This document shows, one piece after another, positions 1 through 8,704 of a stretch of DNA of 64,000 nt. The position numbers and the translations under genes were made by a program. Positions within the stretch are counted from its first letter, which is position 1. Each line of letters begins with the position of its first letter. The notes beneath the pieces were generated by a model. The model saw only the letters and a list, made by a program, of their open reading frames with translations, had not been told where the DNA came from and ran no database searches. Origin of the DNA: Exilibacterium tricleocarpae (lineage in GTDB: Bacteria > Pseudomonadota > Gammaproteobacteria > Pseudomonadales > Cellvibrionaceae); NCBI RefSeq assembly GCF_007004655.1, contig NZ_ML660109.1, forward strand, positions 1-64,000. Direction: 5' to 3'.

Positions 1-91
1 TGGTGCTCAGGCCGGAGTCCTTAAACTGGTCGACTAAGGTTTGCCATTGCTCTGCCGTGCGATACTTCTTTGGTTCTGTCGTTGGGGTCAT
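1..91 (-). CDS. IS66-type accessory transposition protein, N-terminal fragment
   Basis: An ATG at 91 opens a minus-strand frame that runs off the window after 30 codons. The peptide begins MTPTTEPKKYRTAEQWQTL and continues with VDQFKDSGLST. This matches the start of small IS66 TnpA-like proteins, which typically read ...W..L...F..SGLS..FC. A GGAGG ribosome-binding site lies about 8 bases upstream of the ATG. The role in IS66 elements is accessory to the TnpC transposase. Only the first quarter or so of the usual length is visible. Confidence 0.55.
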   Translation of the reverse strand, partial: MTPTTEPKKYRTAEQWQTLVDQFKDSGLST

Positions 92-169
92 GTGTGCCTC
101 CTTTGATGTAGAGGCCAGTGTATTGCGCGAGACCAGCAATCGGAATAGCGTCACCGAATGACCGCTTAC
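1..169 (-). mobile_element. End of an IS66-like insertion sequence (truncated by window edge)
   Basis: The left edge of the window carries the start of an IS accessory gene on the minus strand, preceded by a sequence that begins GTAAGCGGTCATTC when read on the minus strand from position 169. IS66-family ends typically begin GTAAGCG, so 169 is taken as the element boundary. The element lies about 57 bp beyond the stop codon of glpD and does not disrupt it. The other end and the target duplication are outside the window, so the family call is an inference. Confidence 0.55.
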
Positions 170-226
170 CCCACAGATGCTTAACTGAGTGTCCACTTGA
201 TCTTGACCACGACACCATCACCCGCA

Positions 227-1747
227 TCAGGCCGCGATCTCGGTAGCCTTGGCAAACCAGTCGGCCACTTTTTTATGAGCTGCCGCCGGCAGGTGCAATC
301 CGAGCTTGGAGCGGCGCCAGAGGACGTCCTCAGCACATGTCGCCCATTCAGTGTCTTTCAGATAAGTGAGTTCCGCCTCGTACAAGCCGCCGCCAAAATC
401 CTCGCCCAGGTCCGCCGTATCGGCAGCCTTGCCCAGCAGGCGATCCACCCGCGTTCCGTAAGCCTGCAGCAGGCGCATCAACAGCGGTTGCGGCAACCAG
501 GCATAGCGGGTCGACATCTCGCCGCAGAAGCCATCGAAATCGGCGTTTGGTATATCGCCGCCGGGCAGTGCCATTCTCGCAGTCCAGGGTTTGAGTGAGA
601 ATCCGAGCAACGGTTGCAACTCAGACATAACGTGCTCGGCAAGTTTGCGGTAGGTGGTGATTTTCCCGCCGAATACAGACAGCAGCGGTGCGGCGCCGTC
701 CGCCGTGTCGAGGTTGAGCACATAGTCGCGGGTTACCGAGGCGGCATCCTCACTGCCGTCATCGTACAGCGGCCTGACGCCGGAGTAGGTCCCGCGCACA
801 TCCGCCGGCACCACCGCGCGCTTGAAATAGTCACTGGCGGCGGCGCAAATATAGCGGGTTTCCTCATCGCTGGCACTGACCGTGTCCAGGTCCCCCTGGT
901 AGGCCACATCAGTGGTGCCGATCAGGGTAAAGTGATCCTGGTACGGAATGGCAAAAATAATCCGCCCGTCCGCATTTTGAAAAATATAAGCGTGGTCGCC
1001 GTCAAACAGCTTGTCGACAATGATATGGCTGCCTTTAATCAGGCGCATGCGTTTGTTTTTGGCACTGTGGGGCGAGACCTGGTTTAAGACATCGGCGACC
1101 CAGGGGCCCGCGGCATTGACCAGTGCGCGTGTCTTGTAAGTTTTGCGGCTGCCGTCCGCCTGCTGCAGCTCCACGTCCCAGATACCACCGTTTCTGCGGG
1201 CACCGGCGCAGGTGGTCCGCGTCAAAATCTCTGCGCCGCGCTCACGGGCGTCCAGCGCATTGAGCACCACCAGCCGGGCGTCATCTACCCAACAGTCCGA
1301 GTACTCGAAGCCGCGGGTAAATTCATCTTTTAGGGGCGTGCCGGCCGGATGGCGATTCAGATTCAACCCCTTCGAGGCGGGCAGCACCTTGCGCCCGCCC
1401 AGATGATCGTAGAGAAACAGACCCAGGCGCAACAACAGAGCCGGGCGCAGGCCCCGGTGGTGCGGCAGCACAAAGCGCATGGGCTTGATGATATGGGGTG
1501 CGGCGGCCAGCAGCGTCTCGCGCTCGATCAGCGCTTTGCGTACCAGACCGAATTCATAGTATTCCAGGTAGCGCAGGCCGCCGTGAATCAGCTTACTGCT
1601 GGCGGACGAGGTTGCCGCGGCCAGATCGGCCTTCTCACACAGCAAGACTTTCAGACCGCGCCCGGCCGCATCGCGGGCAATGCCGGTGCCGTTGATACCC
1701 CCGCCGATAACGAGAATGTCCAGTGTTTCCGCCATGGGTTTACTCAC
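227..1747 (-). CDS. glpD: Glycerol-3-phosphate dehydrogenase (FAD, aerobic)
   Basis: The 506-residue product oxidises sn-glycerol-3-phosphate to dihydroxyacetone phosphate at the inner membrane face and passes electrons to quinone. The N-terminus has the FAD dinucleotide-binding motif (VIGGGINGTGIARDAAGRG, residues 13-31), followed by the family segment SSASSKLIHGGLRYLE near residues 47-62. Length matches E. coli GlpD (501). The longest frame starts at a GTG at 1747; an in-frame ATG four codons later (1735) is also possible, and neither has a strong Shine-Dalgarno sequence. It lies directly downstream of a glpR-like repressor gene with 27 bp between them. Glycerol kinase is in the same window at 43.3 kb. 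Together they would channel glycerol released from glycolipid headgroups into DHAP. Confidence 0.96.
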   Translation of the reverse strand: MSKPMAETLDILVIGGGINGTGIARDAAGRGLKVLLCEKADLAAATSSASSKLIHGGLRYLEYYEFGLVRKALIERETLLAAAPHIIKPMRFVLPHHRGLRPALLLRLGLFLYDHLGGRKVLPASKGLNLNRHPAGTPLKDEFTRGFEYSDCWVDDARLVVLNALDARERGAEILTRTTCAGARRNGGIWDVELQQADGSRKTYKTRALVNAAGPWVADVLNQVSPHSAKNKRMRLIKGSHIIVDKLFDGDHAYIFQNADGRIIFAIPYQDHFTLIGTTDVAYQGDLDTVSASDEETRYICAAASDYFKRAVVPADVRGTYSGVRPLYDDGSEDAASVTRDYVLNLDTADGAAPLLSVFGGKITTYRKLAEHVMSELQPLLGFSLKPWTARMALPGGDIPNADFDGFCGEMSTRYAWLPQPLLMRLLQAYGTRVDRLLGKAADTADLGEDFGGGLYEAELTYLKDTEWATCAEDVLWRRSKLGLHLPAAAHKKVADWFAKATEIAA

Positions 1748-1774
1748 TTTGCATTAACTGATTGAAGTTGCCGG

Positions 1775-2620
1775 TCAGCCGTCCTCCGCCAGGGCCGCCG
1801 CGGCAGATCGGTCGTCGTAAATCAAATCGATACCCGCCCCGGTGATAGCGGGCATAAACGGCGCCGGCGGCGCCGCGCTGGTAATCAGGGACTGCACATC
1901 GCTCAAGTCGCCGAGACGCACCATGGCGCGGCGGCCGAACTTTGATTCGTCGGCGCCCAGCAACACATGGTTGGAACTGTCGATAATGGCTCGTGCGACC
2001 TGCACCTCGCGCAGGTCGAAGTCCAGCAGCGACCCGTCGGCGTCGATGCCGCTGATACCGATCACCGCGTAGTCGAGGCGAAACCCGCGAATAAACTCAA
2101 TGGCCGCGGCACCGATAATGCCGCCGTCGCGATTGCGCACGGTGCCGCCCGCCAGAATGATTTCGAAGCTGGGATTTTCCCGCAGTATCTGGGCGACATT
2201 GATATTGTTGGTCACCACCCGCAGGCCCTCATGTCCCACCAGCGCTTTGGCCACTGCTTCGGTGGTGGTACCAATGTTGATAAAAAGAGAGGCATAGTTA
2301 GGAATCAAACCCGCCGTCAGAGCGGCGATACGCTGCTTCGCGTCCGGTGACTGGCCCTGCCGATCGGCGTAGGGGGCGTTTTCGACGCTGCTGGGCAGTC
2401 CGGCGCCGCCGTGGTAGCGCTGCAGCAGTTTCAGATCGCAGAGCGTATTGATATCCCGGCGGATGGTTTGTGGTGTGACGCCGAAGTGTCTCACCAACTG
2501 CTCGGTGGCGACAAAGCCGCCCTGGTGGGCCAGATCGAGAATGGCCTGCTGGCGGGTGGGCAGGTCCTTATCCTGTCTGGCTGCGGCCAATGGGGTGATC
2601 TTGCTGTCAGTGTTGTTCAC
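1775..2620 (-). CDS. glpR: DeoR-family transcriptional repressor, GlpR type
   Basis: The 281-residue protein has an N-terminal DeoR helix-turn-helix (about residues 22-75: RQQAILDLAHQGGFVATEQL, then VTPQTIRRDINTL) and a C-terminal ligand-binding DeoRC domain containing NIGTTTEAVAKAL, a phosphosugar-sensing segment. GlpR senses glycerol-3-phosphate and represses glp genes. The assignment to GlpR rests on adjacency to glpD and on a GlpR-like operator at 2664-2683. The visible start is a GTG at 2620. The first 18 residues before the HTH look extra compared with E. coli GlpR (252 residues), so a later start is possible. glpR-glpD are probably co-transcribed leftward. Confidence 0.85.
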   Translation of the reverse strand: MNNTDSKITPLAAARQDKDLPTRQQAILDLAHQGGFVATEQLVRHFGVTPQTIRRDINTLCDLKLLQRYHGGAGLPSSVENAPYADRQGQSPDAKQRIAALTAGLIPNYASLFINIGTTTEAVAKALVGHEGLRVVTNNINVAQILRENPSFEIILAGGTVRNRDGGIIGAAAIEFIRGFRLDYAVIGISGIDADGSLLDFDLREVQVARAIIDSSNHVLLGADESKFGRRAMVRLGDLSDVQSLITSAAPPAPFMPAITGAGIDLIYDDRSAAAALAEDG

Positions 2621-2663
2621 GCGGTTTGTTCCGGCGGGGTACTGTCAATTGGTATAAGGATAG

Positions 2664-2683
2664 TATGTTCGAAAGCGAAAATA
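2664..2683. promoter_or_regulatory. Putative GlpR operator upstream of glpR-glpD
   Basis: The sequence TATGTTCGAAAGCGAAAATA closely follows the known enterobacterial GlpR consensus (WATGTTCGWT.AWCGAACATW), with the left half ATGTTCG matched exactly. A second half-site, GCGAACATT, lies at 2696-2704. Both sit 45-85 bp in front of the glpR start, a position suited to autorepression. A further inverted repeat, TGTTC(N6)GAACA, is at 2884-2899 and may be an additional site. Confidence 0.6.
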
Positions 2684-2704
2684 AATAGTTCTAATGCGAA
2701 CATT

Positions 2705-3086
2705 TTGTTACAAAAATCGGGTGTCGATAAGCTTTTTTGGCCTGGAGTTCTGACCCTATACCGCTGTGCCGCGCGGGGTGGTGCTTATAGCACAGACGGA
2801 TGGTTTCGCCGCGCCAGCACAACGAACTGCCGTTCGGGTCGGATTGGTTCAAGAAACAGCAATCTGACTGTGCCGGAATGCAATGTTCGTTTTAGAACAA
2901 AGCGTTGACGACGCAGCTGCCGCCGGCGTGGAGGAAGTGGGCCAGGCTGTCGAGCGTTTCTGAAAGCCCCACCCAGTTGGAAAGGGGGCCCTCGCCCCCC
3001 CGCAGAAAGCCAGGCGGATGCTGAGCAACAAACCCGGCAGCACCAGCACAATCAACAGACCCTGCCAGGCCTTGACCCCTCGATAG
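2705..3086. other. Intergenic region between glpR and the DUF839 gene, with a dispersed-repeat arm
   Basis: No convincing gene is seen here. It holds the TGTTC/GAACA inverted repeat at 2884-2899. At 2956-2976 there is a 21-base sequence, GTTTCTGAAAGCCCCACCCA plus G, identical to part of the arms of the palindromic element at 31531-31642 and similar to 45019-45039. A G- and C-rich low-complexity stretch follows (2981-3001). A frame that continues past the DUF839 stop in another phase is not supported. Confidence 0.5.
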
Positions 3087-4325
3087 CTATAACGATAAAA
3101 AATCGCCAAAGGGTCCGCGAATTTCATAGGTGATACCGAAACCATTGCCACCACCGAACAGCGCGCTGCCACGCTGCGAGCTGAAATACAGACGAGTGCC
3201 ATCGGGACTGAAGGCCGGGCCTGTGATTTCCGAATCGTCCTGCCCGACAACTTGCAATAACGGCGCAACTTTGCCCTGAGCATCGATCACCACAATTTGC
3301 ATATCGCCGCCATCTTCAGCAACCAGGACATCACCCCCCGGCGACACGGTAACGTTGTCGACGCCAGTCAGAATGGGATTGGACGAGGTAGCGGCATCGT
3401 AAATGACATCGAGGTGATTGAGGTTGGTATCCAGACGCCAAACCTTGTTATCGCCTTTAGTCGTAAAATACACAAAGCCGTTTGCATACCAAATACCTTC
3501 GCCACCATCAAAAGCCGTACTTTCCGGTACTTGCTCGCGCGTCGGTGTTTGGAAAATACTGGGCGTGGGGTTGGGCACATCTATCCAACTAACGTATCCC
3601 TGGTTGTCGACGGAGGCAACTTGTAAAGTACCCGCATCCAGGTTGAGGTTGCCATCACTGTTTACGCCAGCGGGAATAAACTTATAGAGACGACCATTTC
3701 CTTCATCCTCGGTAAGGTAGAGATTTTCGAAGAGCGTATCCACAGCCACGGCTTCGTGCTTAAAATAGCCAAGTGCCGGACGCACCGTCGCCGGCATTTG
3801 ACCCTGGGGGTCGCATTCAAAAACGCGCCCGAAATCAACCTCCTCACAGGATAGCCAGGTGCCCCATGGCGTCGGGCCACCGGCGCAATTTACGTTCGTA
3901 TCGCCTAAGATACGATAGGCATCCTCTACGATGCCGTCGTGCGAAAAACGGACCGCAGATGCACCGCCGCCCAAGAAACTGAGTGTTTCGGAATTTGACA
4001 CATAAATCCAACCGCCGTCGTTGGTGGCAAAAGTCGCGCCACCATCGGGATAAGTGTGCCAGCGATAGCGGGTACGTCGCCACCAACGGTCTTTTTCTAA
4101 ACGCTGGCCCGCCGCAGCAATCAGGCGCGAAGAGAAACCTATCGGCAGCCGAATACCCAGGCTATCCGGCGCTTGCAGTTCACCTGCACCGGTAAGCGAC
4201 GCGTTGATGGGGCGGCTCATAGAGAGCAGGCTTGGCCCGATAGCCAATACAGCTAGACCTTTCGAGCCGCTGGTTAGTAATCTTCGTCGCAATGGATTGG
4301 GGGGAAGATCGTTTTTCATAATCAA
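3087..4325 (-). CDS. PhoX/DUF839-family protein, Tat-exported (probable phosphatase)
   Basis: The 412-residue protein starts with a twin-arginine signal: basic residues PLRRRLLTSG (about 11-20) followed by a hydrophobic run (KGLAVLAIGPSLLSMS). Typical DUF839/PhoX features are present: WWRRTRYRWHTYPDGGATF, NCAGGPTPWGTWLSCEE (about 150-166), the KHEAVAVD segment, LYLTEDEGNGRLYKFIP, and a C-terminus of ITYEIRGPF. PhoX enzymes are calcium/iron-dependent periplasmic alkaline phosphatases, but many DUF839 members are uncharacterised and shorter, as here. It stands alone between glpR and the sulfolactate operon. A phosphatase acting on external phosphoesters, such as glycerophosphates, would fit the glycerol genes, but that is inference. 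Confidence 0.75.
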   Translation of the reverse strand: MIMKNDLPPNPLRRRLLTSGSKGLAVLAIGPSLLSMSRPINASLTGAGELQAPDSLGIRLPIGFSSRLIAAAGQRLEKDRWWRRTRYRWHTYPDGGATFATNDGGWIYVSNSETLSFLGGGASAVRFSHDGIVEDAYRILGDTNVNCAGGPTPWGTWLSCEEVDFGRVFECDPQGQMPATVRPALGYFKHEAVAVDTLFENLYLTEDEGNGRLYKFIPAGVNSDGNLNLDAGTLQVASVDNQGYVSWIDVPNPTPSIFQTPTREQVPESTAFDGGEGIWYANGFVYFTTKGDNKVWRLDTNLNHLDVIYDAATSSNPILTGVDNVTVSPGGDVLVAEDGGDMQIVVIDAQGKVAPLLQVVGQDDSEITGPAFSPDGTRLYFSSQRGSALFGGGNGFGITYEIRGPFGDFLSL

Positions 4326-4835
4326 TCTCCAGTATTGGATTTTTTTTGGAATGAATCGAGTTGCGACCCGTTACAGTAATGGGTATATGTTTAAAGGAGA
4401 TTTAACTTTAATGACATTGCTGCTGAGATGAAAGGGAGAGCGGAAAGATGACGTATCCACTGACACCTTAAAGCTTACTTAATATTATCCGCCAATTTTT
4501 GATGGGTAACAGAGCGCTGATCAATACCGCCATCTATCCCAGCGCCAGTTAAAGGCTGTGCGGACCCGCCCTGTTTTTTTGTCTCTTAACTAAGGGCAGG
4601 GCATATCGGGAGCCGGTACGGCATAAGCCATAGCTGGAAATATGATGAGAATAAGTTTTAAGGTTTTCATCCTGTTGTCCTAAACTTTTTTTCATTTTCT
4701 AAAACAGCGCCGCCAACAGTGTAGTTGGCGTCGCCATGTATGAGGCTTTAATGAAGAAGGCTTCAGATACAACTGTGGAGAATGACTATAGCGATCATCT
4801 TGAGCGCCGGCGCCGCTCCCGGAATTCGGCCGACA
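4326..4835. other. Intergenic region between the DUF839 gene and slcC
   Basis: Apart from the possible 26-residue peptide (4590-4670), I see only a hairpin CGCCAAC(N6)GTTGGCG at about 4711-4730 and A/T-rich stretches. The hairpin lies downstream of the suyA-suyB-comC-slcC operon end read leftward, so it could help end that transcript, but it lacks a clear T run in that direction. Confidence 0.4.
4590..4670 (-). CDS. Possible short secreted peptide (26 aa) or relic signal peptide
   Basis: An ATG at 4670, preceded by an AGGACAACAGG purine stretch, opens a 26-codon frame. The product reads MKTLKLILIIFPAMAYA followed by VPAPDMPCP and a TAG. The first 17 residues form a textbook signal peptide with an A-x-A cleavage site. 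The remainder is too short for a known domain, and a weak CCCTG/CAGGG inverted repeat follows the stop. It could be a true small exported peptide or the head of a gene lost by deletion. There is no homology evidence. Confidence 0.3.
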   Translation of the reverse strand: MKTLKLILIIFPAMAYAVPAPDMPCP

Positions 4836-5765
4836 TCACTCCAGATGCTTTAGTACATTGGCCGCCGTCACCCGGCTGACACGCACATTGGATTCCACCG
4901 TGACGCCGGCAATATGGGGTGTCAGCAACAGACTGGATAAGTCGTCGAAGCGGGCGCCGTCGGCACCGCTGAGCGGCTCCCGCTCGAACACATCCAGCGC
5001 GGCACCACCCAGTTCGCCGGCGCGCAGCGCCGCGGCCAGGGCGGCTTCATCGACTATGCCGCCGCGCGCGGCATTGATAAGAATCGCGTCCTTCTTCATA
5101 GTTCCGATGGCAGCGGCATCGATCAGGTGGCGGGTCTCATCGGTCAGCGGCACATGCAGACTGACCACGTCCGCCCGGCGCAGCAGGGCGTCCAGTTCGA
5201 GGCTTTCGGTATCGTCCCAGGCCGGACTGTCCGGCGCCAGGTAGGGATCGCAGGCGATCACCGACATACCCAGCGCCCGGGCGCGGCGGGCAGTTTCCCG
5301 GGCGATGGCCCCATAACCCACCAGGCCCAAACACTGGCCCGCCATCTCTCGGCCGATCAGGGCGGTGCGCGGCCAGTCGCCGGCGGCAACCTGCCGGCTC
5401 GACAGCCAGGCGCCGCGCAACAGCATCAGAGCACTGGTGATCACGTACTCGGCCACCGACTGGTCGTTGGCACCGCTGGCGGGGCAGACGGCTATATTGC
5501 GGGCCCTGCAGGCGGCGAGGTCGATATTGTCGAGCCCCACACCAAGGCGGCCCACCACGCGCAGATCGGTGGCAGCCGCCAGCAGGGCGCCGCGCACCTC
5601 GGTGCGATTGCGCACGATCAACGCGCGGGCATCGCGCACCGCTGCCGCCAGTGCCGCGGGTTTGTCGACCAGCGCCGGATCGAACAGAACGTCGTACTGT
5701 GCAAACGCTTCACTGACGGCGGTTGCGTCCATAAATTCGCAAATTACGATATCCGCCAATTTCAT
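4836..5765 (-). CDS. slcC: D-2-hydroxyacid dehydrogenase family; probable (S)-sulfolactate dehydrogenase
   Basis: The 309-residue protein belongs to the D-isomer-specific 2-hydroxyacid dehydrogenases. The Rossmann signature LGLVGYGAIARETARRA lies near residues 145-161. Catalytic residues are visible as the Arg in INAARGGIVDE, the Glu in FEREPL and the His in LLTPHIAGVT. On family motifs alone it could be a phosphoglycerate dehydrogenase-like enzyme. The specific call rests on being the last gene of a suyA-suyB-comC operon. In Chromohalobacter, SlcC (NAD, (S)-sulfolactate to sulfopyruvate) and ComC work as a racemising pair ahead of SuyAB. The gap to comC is 102 bp. ATG start at 5765 with AGGAGACA just upstream. 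Confidence 0.8.
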   Translation of the reverse strand: MKLADIVICEFMDATAVSEAFAQYDVLFDPALVDKPAALAAAVRDARALIVRNRTEVRGALLAAATDLRVVGRLGVGLDNIDLAACRARNIAVCPASGANDQSVAEYVITSALMLLRGAWLSSRQVAAGDWPRTALIGREMAGQCLGLVGYGAIARETARRARALGMSVIACDPYLAPDSPAWDDTESLELDALLRRADVVSLHVPLTDETRHLIDAAAIGTMKKDAILINAARGGIVDEAALAAALRAGELGGAALDVFEREPLSGADGARFDDLSSLLLTPHIAGVTVESNVRVSRVTAANVLKHLE

Positions 5766-5867
5766 TGTCTCCTGTTGCTGTCTGGATGGGCACCCGGCCG
5801 TGGTTTGATCAAGGTGTCAGGGTCTGTTCGGGCCCAACAGAGCCAACTCAATTAGTGTGAACAGGCC

Positions 5868-6881
5868 CTAATCTGCGGGGCAAAGTGCGGTTATCTCCTG
5901 ATGCAAAGGCGCGGGAATAAAAACGCCGTCGCGGGCGGCGGCGGCCCGGTTTTGCAGGCGGCTGCTGCCCGGCGCGCGCACCCCGGGCTCGCTTTCCAGC
6001 GCTGCCATAAATGTGCTCATACGCTCGAGAAAACGGCCGTTGGAACTGATGGCGGGATCGATGGCCAGCACCACCTGGCCCAGGTCGGGGGGATCGCCGT
6101 CGCCGTCAAACAGTGACGAGGCCTCGAAACCGAAGTGGCTGCCGGTCAGCGCCGCCGCCAGTATTTCCACCATCATGACCAGGGCTGCGCCCTTGGCGGC
6201 GCCGATGGGAAGCATCGATCCCGCCATGGCCGCAGTCGGGTCCGTGGTGGGATTGCCGTCGGCATCCAGCGCCCAGTCCGGCGGAATATCGGTGCCGGCC
6301 TTCTGTGCCGCCATGACTTTGCCACGCGCCACCTTGGATAGAGCCAGGTCGATAACCAGCGGTTCCCCGACACCGGTGGGCGCGGCAAAGGCGACGGGAT
6401 TGGTGCCGAGCATGGGGGTCGTGCCGCCCCAGAATGCCATGGCCTTGGGTGCGTTGCCGTAAACCATGGCCACCAGTCCCCGCTCGGCCAGGCGTTCAGC
6501 GTGGGCGCCGGCCTGGCCGAAGTGGTGCGAGCGGTGCACGGCCGCCATGGCCACACCGGTGGTTGGCGCCAGTGCGGCGAGTTCCTCGATGGCCAGATCA
6601 ATAGCGGGGTAGGCGAAGCCGAGACCGGCATCGATACGCACCGCCGCCGCCGCCACTTTTTCGACCCGCGCCACCGCGTGGCCGTCGACCTTGCCGGTGC
6701 GGGTCTGGGCGACGTAGGAGGGAATACGCGAGAGGCCGTGGCCTTTTTGCCCGTCCGCCTCGGCCGCCACCAGGGCGGCGGCGGTGGCCCGGGCGCTGGC
6801 CGCGGCGGTGTTATTGGCGAGCAGGGTCCGGTAAGCCAGGGCCTGGGCTTCGGGCAGGGTCAAGTTTACCGCGTCTGTCAT
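5868..6881 (-). CDS. comC: Malate/lactate dehydrogenase (Ldh_2) family; probable (R)-sulfolactate dehydrogenase
   Basis: The 337-residue protein has the hallmarks of the Ldh_2/ComC fold: AAALVAAEADGQKGHGLSR near residues 33-51 with the catalytic His, VAMAAVHRSHHFGQAGAHAE, and GNAPKAMAFWGGTTPMLGTNP. These NAD(P) enzymes interconvert 2-oxo and 2-hydroxy acids. ComC reduces sulfopyruvate to (R)-sulfolactate (or the reverse in coenzyme M synthesis). Here its neighbours suyB, suyA and slcC point to catabolic inversion: sulfopyruvate made by SlcC is reduced to the (R)-isomer used by SuyAB. It lies 32 bp after suyB. A plain malate/ureidoglycolate dehydrogenase cannot be excluded by motif alone. Confidence 0.82.
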   Translation of the reverse strand: MTDAVNLTLPEAQALAYRTLLANNTAAASARATAAALVAAEADGQKGHGLSRIPSYVAQTRTGKVDGHAVARVEKVAAAAVRIDAGLGFAYPAIDLAIEELAALAPTTGVAMAAVHRSHHFGQAGAHAERLAERGLVAMVYGNAPKAMAFWGGTTPMLGTNPVAFAAPTGVGEPLVIDLALSKVARGKVMAAQKAGTDIPPDWALDADGNPTTDPTAAMAGSMLPIGAAKGAALVMMVEILAAALTGSHFGFEASSLFDGDGDPPDLGQVVLAIDPAISSNGRFLERMSTFMAALESEPGVRAPGSSRLQNRAAAARDGVFIPAPLHQEITALCPAD

Positions 6882-6913
6882 CGGCTGTGTTTCCGCATTC
6901 GCTGGCCGCGCGC

Positions 6914-8086
6914 CTAAGCGCTGCGATAGAGCTTGGTCATGACGAATTCCTTATGGCCCAAAGCTTCCGCCGCCGTAAAGCGGCCATTGGCCGTGCGGAT
7001 AACATTGTCAATCAGTTTATCGCCGGCCTGGTCCATGGTGAGGTCGCGGCGCATCAGTCCCGATACGTCCACGTCGATATGTTCCGACATGGTGCGGATG
7101 GTACGCGGGTTCGCGGTAATCTTCACCACCGGCACGATCGGGTTGCCGATAATATTACCCTGTCCGGTGGGAAAAGTGTGCACCACAAAGCCCGCCGCCG
7201 CCATCAGCGTCACGCATTCGGCGGCCGCCGAGGAGGTGTCCATAAAATACATGCCGTTGCCCTGGGCCGGCGCTTCGGCGGGCTCGAGCACGTCGATAAA
7301 TGAAATCTGCTTGCCGATCTTCTCCAGATTGCCCATGGCTTTCTCTTCGATGGTGGACAGACCGCCCTCGATATTGCCTTTGGTCGGCTGGCTTTCCGAT
7401 AAGTCCGTGGTCTTGTGCGCCTCGATCACCTCGTCCTGGTAGGCCTGGAAGGTGCGCATAAACTTCTCGCCCACCGCCGGCGAGGCGGCGCGGGCCTGGC
7501 ACAGGTGCTCGGCGCCGGTCAGCTCGGAGGTTTCTCCGAACACACCGCAGATACCCTTGGGAATCAGCTTGTCATACAGGTTGCCCACTGTGGGGTTGGC
7601 GCCGATGCCGGACGTGGTGTCGGATTCACCGCACTTGGTCGAGACCCAGAGATCGGCGATGCCGCACTCCTCGCGGCGCAACTCGGTGGCCCAGTGCACA
7701 TAGTCTTTGGCGGCGCGCGAGGCGGCGGCAATGGTGGCGATATCGCCGTTTTGTTCGATGGCAAAACCGCTGACCGGTTTGCCCGTGGCCGCTATGCCGT
7801 CGACCACTTTTTGGGTCCAGCCCGGTTCGATGCCGATCACCACGCAGGCGGCCACATTGGGGTTGGCGCCGGTGCCGATAATGGTGCGAAAGTGCAGGTC
7901 GAGATCGGCGCCGAACTGCAGGCGCCCGTAGGAATGGGGCAGTGCCATAGTGCCCTGGATATTATTGGCGACGGCTTCGCAGGCGGCGTTGGAGATATCA
8001 TCGACCGGTAAAATCGCCACGTAATTGCGCACGCCGACACGGCCGTTCTCGCGGCGAAATCCCCAGAATGAATCGAAATCAGACAT
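6914..8086 (-). CDS. suyB: (R)-sulfolactate sulfo-lyase, large subunit
   Basis: The 390-residue protein is of the UxaA C-terminal (altronate dehydratase-like) family. It opens [21 protein letters not shown] and contains the metal-site-type segments [19 protein letters not shown] and [20 protein letters not shown] seen in SuyB and UxaA. With SuyA it cleaves (R)-3-sulfolactate to pyruvate and sulfite in the cytoplasm, using an iron-dependent elimination. Sugar-acid dehydratases of this superfamily usually carry the SAF-domain small subunit as a fusion or neighbour. Here the neighbour is a separate 95-residue SuyA only 15 bp upstream, and the next genes are comC and slcC, which makes SuyB much more likely than altronate dehydratase. 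Confidence 0.88.
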   Translation of the reverse strand: MSDFDSFWGFRRENGRVGVRNYVAILPVDDISNAACEAVANNIQGTMALPHSYGRLQFGADLDLHFRTIIGTGANPNVAACVVIGIEPGWTQKVVDGIAATGKPVSGFAIEQNGDIATIAAASRAAKDYVHWATELRREECGIADLWVSTKCGESDTTSGIGANPTVGNLYDKLIPKGICGVFGETSELTGAEHLCQARAASPAVGEKFMRTFQAYQDEVIEAHKTTDLSESQPTKGNIEGGLSTIEEKAMGNLEKIGKQISFIDVLEPAEAPAQGNGMYFMDTSSAAAECVTLMAAAGFVVHTFPTGQGNIIGNPIVPVVKITANPRTIRTMSEHIDVDVSGLMRRDLTMDQAGDKLIDNVIRTANGRFTAAEALGHKEFVMTKLYRSA

Positions 8087-8101
8087 ATGCTATCCCTCCG
8101 C

Positions 8102-8389
8102 TTACCAGCGTTTTGTTTTTAAGTTGTGGACATGCACGTGTTCGCCGCGCTTGATCGGCTGCACCACGCGGCCGATATCTTCACCGTACTTGATGATACT
8201 GTCGCCCTCGGCCAGGTCCGCCAGCGCCACCTTGTGGCCGATCGGCACATCGTCTTTAACGACCAGTTGGTAGTCCGAATTGTCCTCAGTGACGACGCAC
8301 AGCATTTCGGTACCGGCTGCCAGATGCTCTACCACGACGACGCCGACGTTATCTTTTTTGTCATGTATCAAAAGGTGTGGGTTATCCAT
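8102..8389 (-). CDS. suyA: (R)-sulfolactate sulfo-lyase, small subunit
   Basis: The 95-residue SAF-domain protein (MDNPHLLIHDKKDNVGVVVV..., then VPIGHKVALADLAEGDSIIK and ending VHVHNLKTKRW) has the usual SuyA length and the IGHKVAL(A) segment typical of UxaA/SuyA small subunits. A longer frame to 8488 exists, but the ATG at 8389 is preceded by AGGA at good spacing and matches family length, so it is preferred. suyA is the first gene of the leftward operon. The 420-bp region to the divergent GntR gene contains the TCTTATATAAGA palindrome. The complex acts in the cytoplasm and yields pyruvate plus sulfite, the toxic product that the soe genes in this window could oxidise. Confidence 0.9.
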   Translation of the reverse strand: MDNPHLLIHDKKDNVGVVVVEHLAAGTEMLCVVTEDNSDYQLVVKDDVPIGHKVALADLAEGDSIIKYGEDIGRVVQPIKRGEHVHVHNLKTKRW

Positions 8390-8591
8390 TACAATGTCCT
8401 GCCATACTGGGTCTGGATGAAAACCAAGGGTCATTGCCCGGCCGTGAGGGGACGATCGGGGACGTGCGCCAGCCCGCGGGCCAGACAAAGCAGTTGAACG
8501 CGCCGGCTGATAGCAGCCAGCCTGCCAATAGTTATCAACTGGTAGTTATTCGGCAGCAGTTATATAGTTCAGGTAATTATACGGCTGTTGT

Positions 8592-8650
8592 TCAATAAAT
8601 TGCTCGATAAGTTGTTCAATTAAGCTGTCGAATAAAAGGTGTCGAAAAAA
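8592..8650. repeat. Degenerate 12-bp tandem repeat in the suyA leader
   Basis: About five units beginning TCAATAA/TCGATAA/TCAATTAA/TCGAATAA/TCGAAAAA start at 8592, 8604, 8616, 8628 and 8642, giving a 12-bp period (14 for the last step). The array lies between the suyA start and the palindromic operator at 8693. It could be a leftover of slippage or a set of binding sites; no coding sense is apparent. Confidence 0.5.
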
Positions 8651-8692
8651 GCAGCCGTGTTTTATTGTCACTGTTGCTAATCATAACTTAGG

Positions 8693-8704
8693 TCTTATAT
8701 AAGA
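8693..8704. promoter_or_regulatory. Palindromic operator TCTTATATAAGA between suyA and gntR
   Basis: A perfect 12-bp palindrome in the divergent region between suyA (leftward) and the GntR gene (rightward, ATG at 8812). Identical or near-identical copies precede the sulfoglycolytic operon (9614-9625), the TonB receptor (20552-20563) and soeA (23258-23269). The repeated occurrence in front of functionally linked genes and the adjacent regulator make it the likely GntR binding site. A weaker look-alike, TCTTGTATATTATGA, follows at about 8716-8730. Confidence 0.72.

Noticed and set aside
2849-3086. Apparent C-terminal hydrophobic extension of the DUF839 gene in another frame, suggesting a frameshifted membrane anchor
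   Set aside because: The DUF839 frame already ends with the usual ITYEIRGPF terminus, and the other frame runs into the repeat arm and low-complexity DNA.
6914-8389. Altronate dehydratase (UxaA) split into two genes
   Set aside because: Possible by family, but the flanking comC and slcC genes and the sulfoglycolysis genes favour sulfolactate sulfo-lyase.
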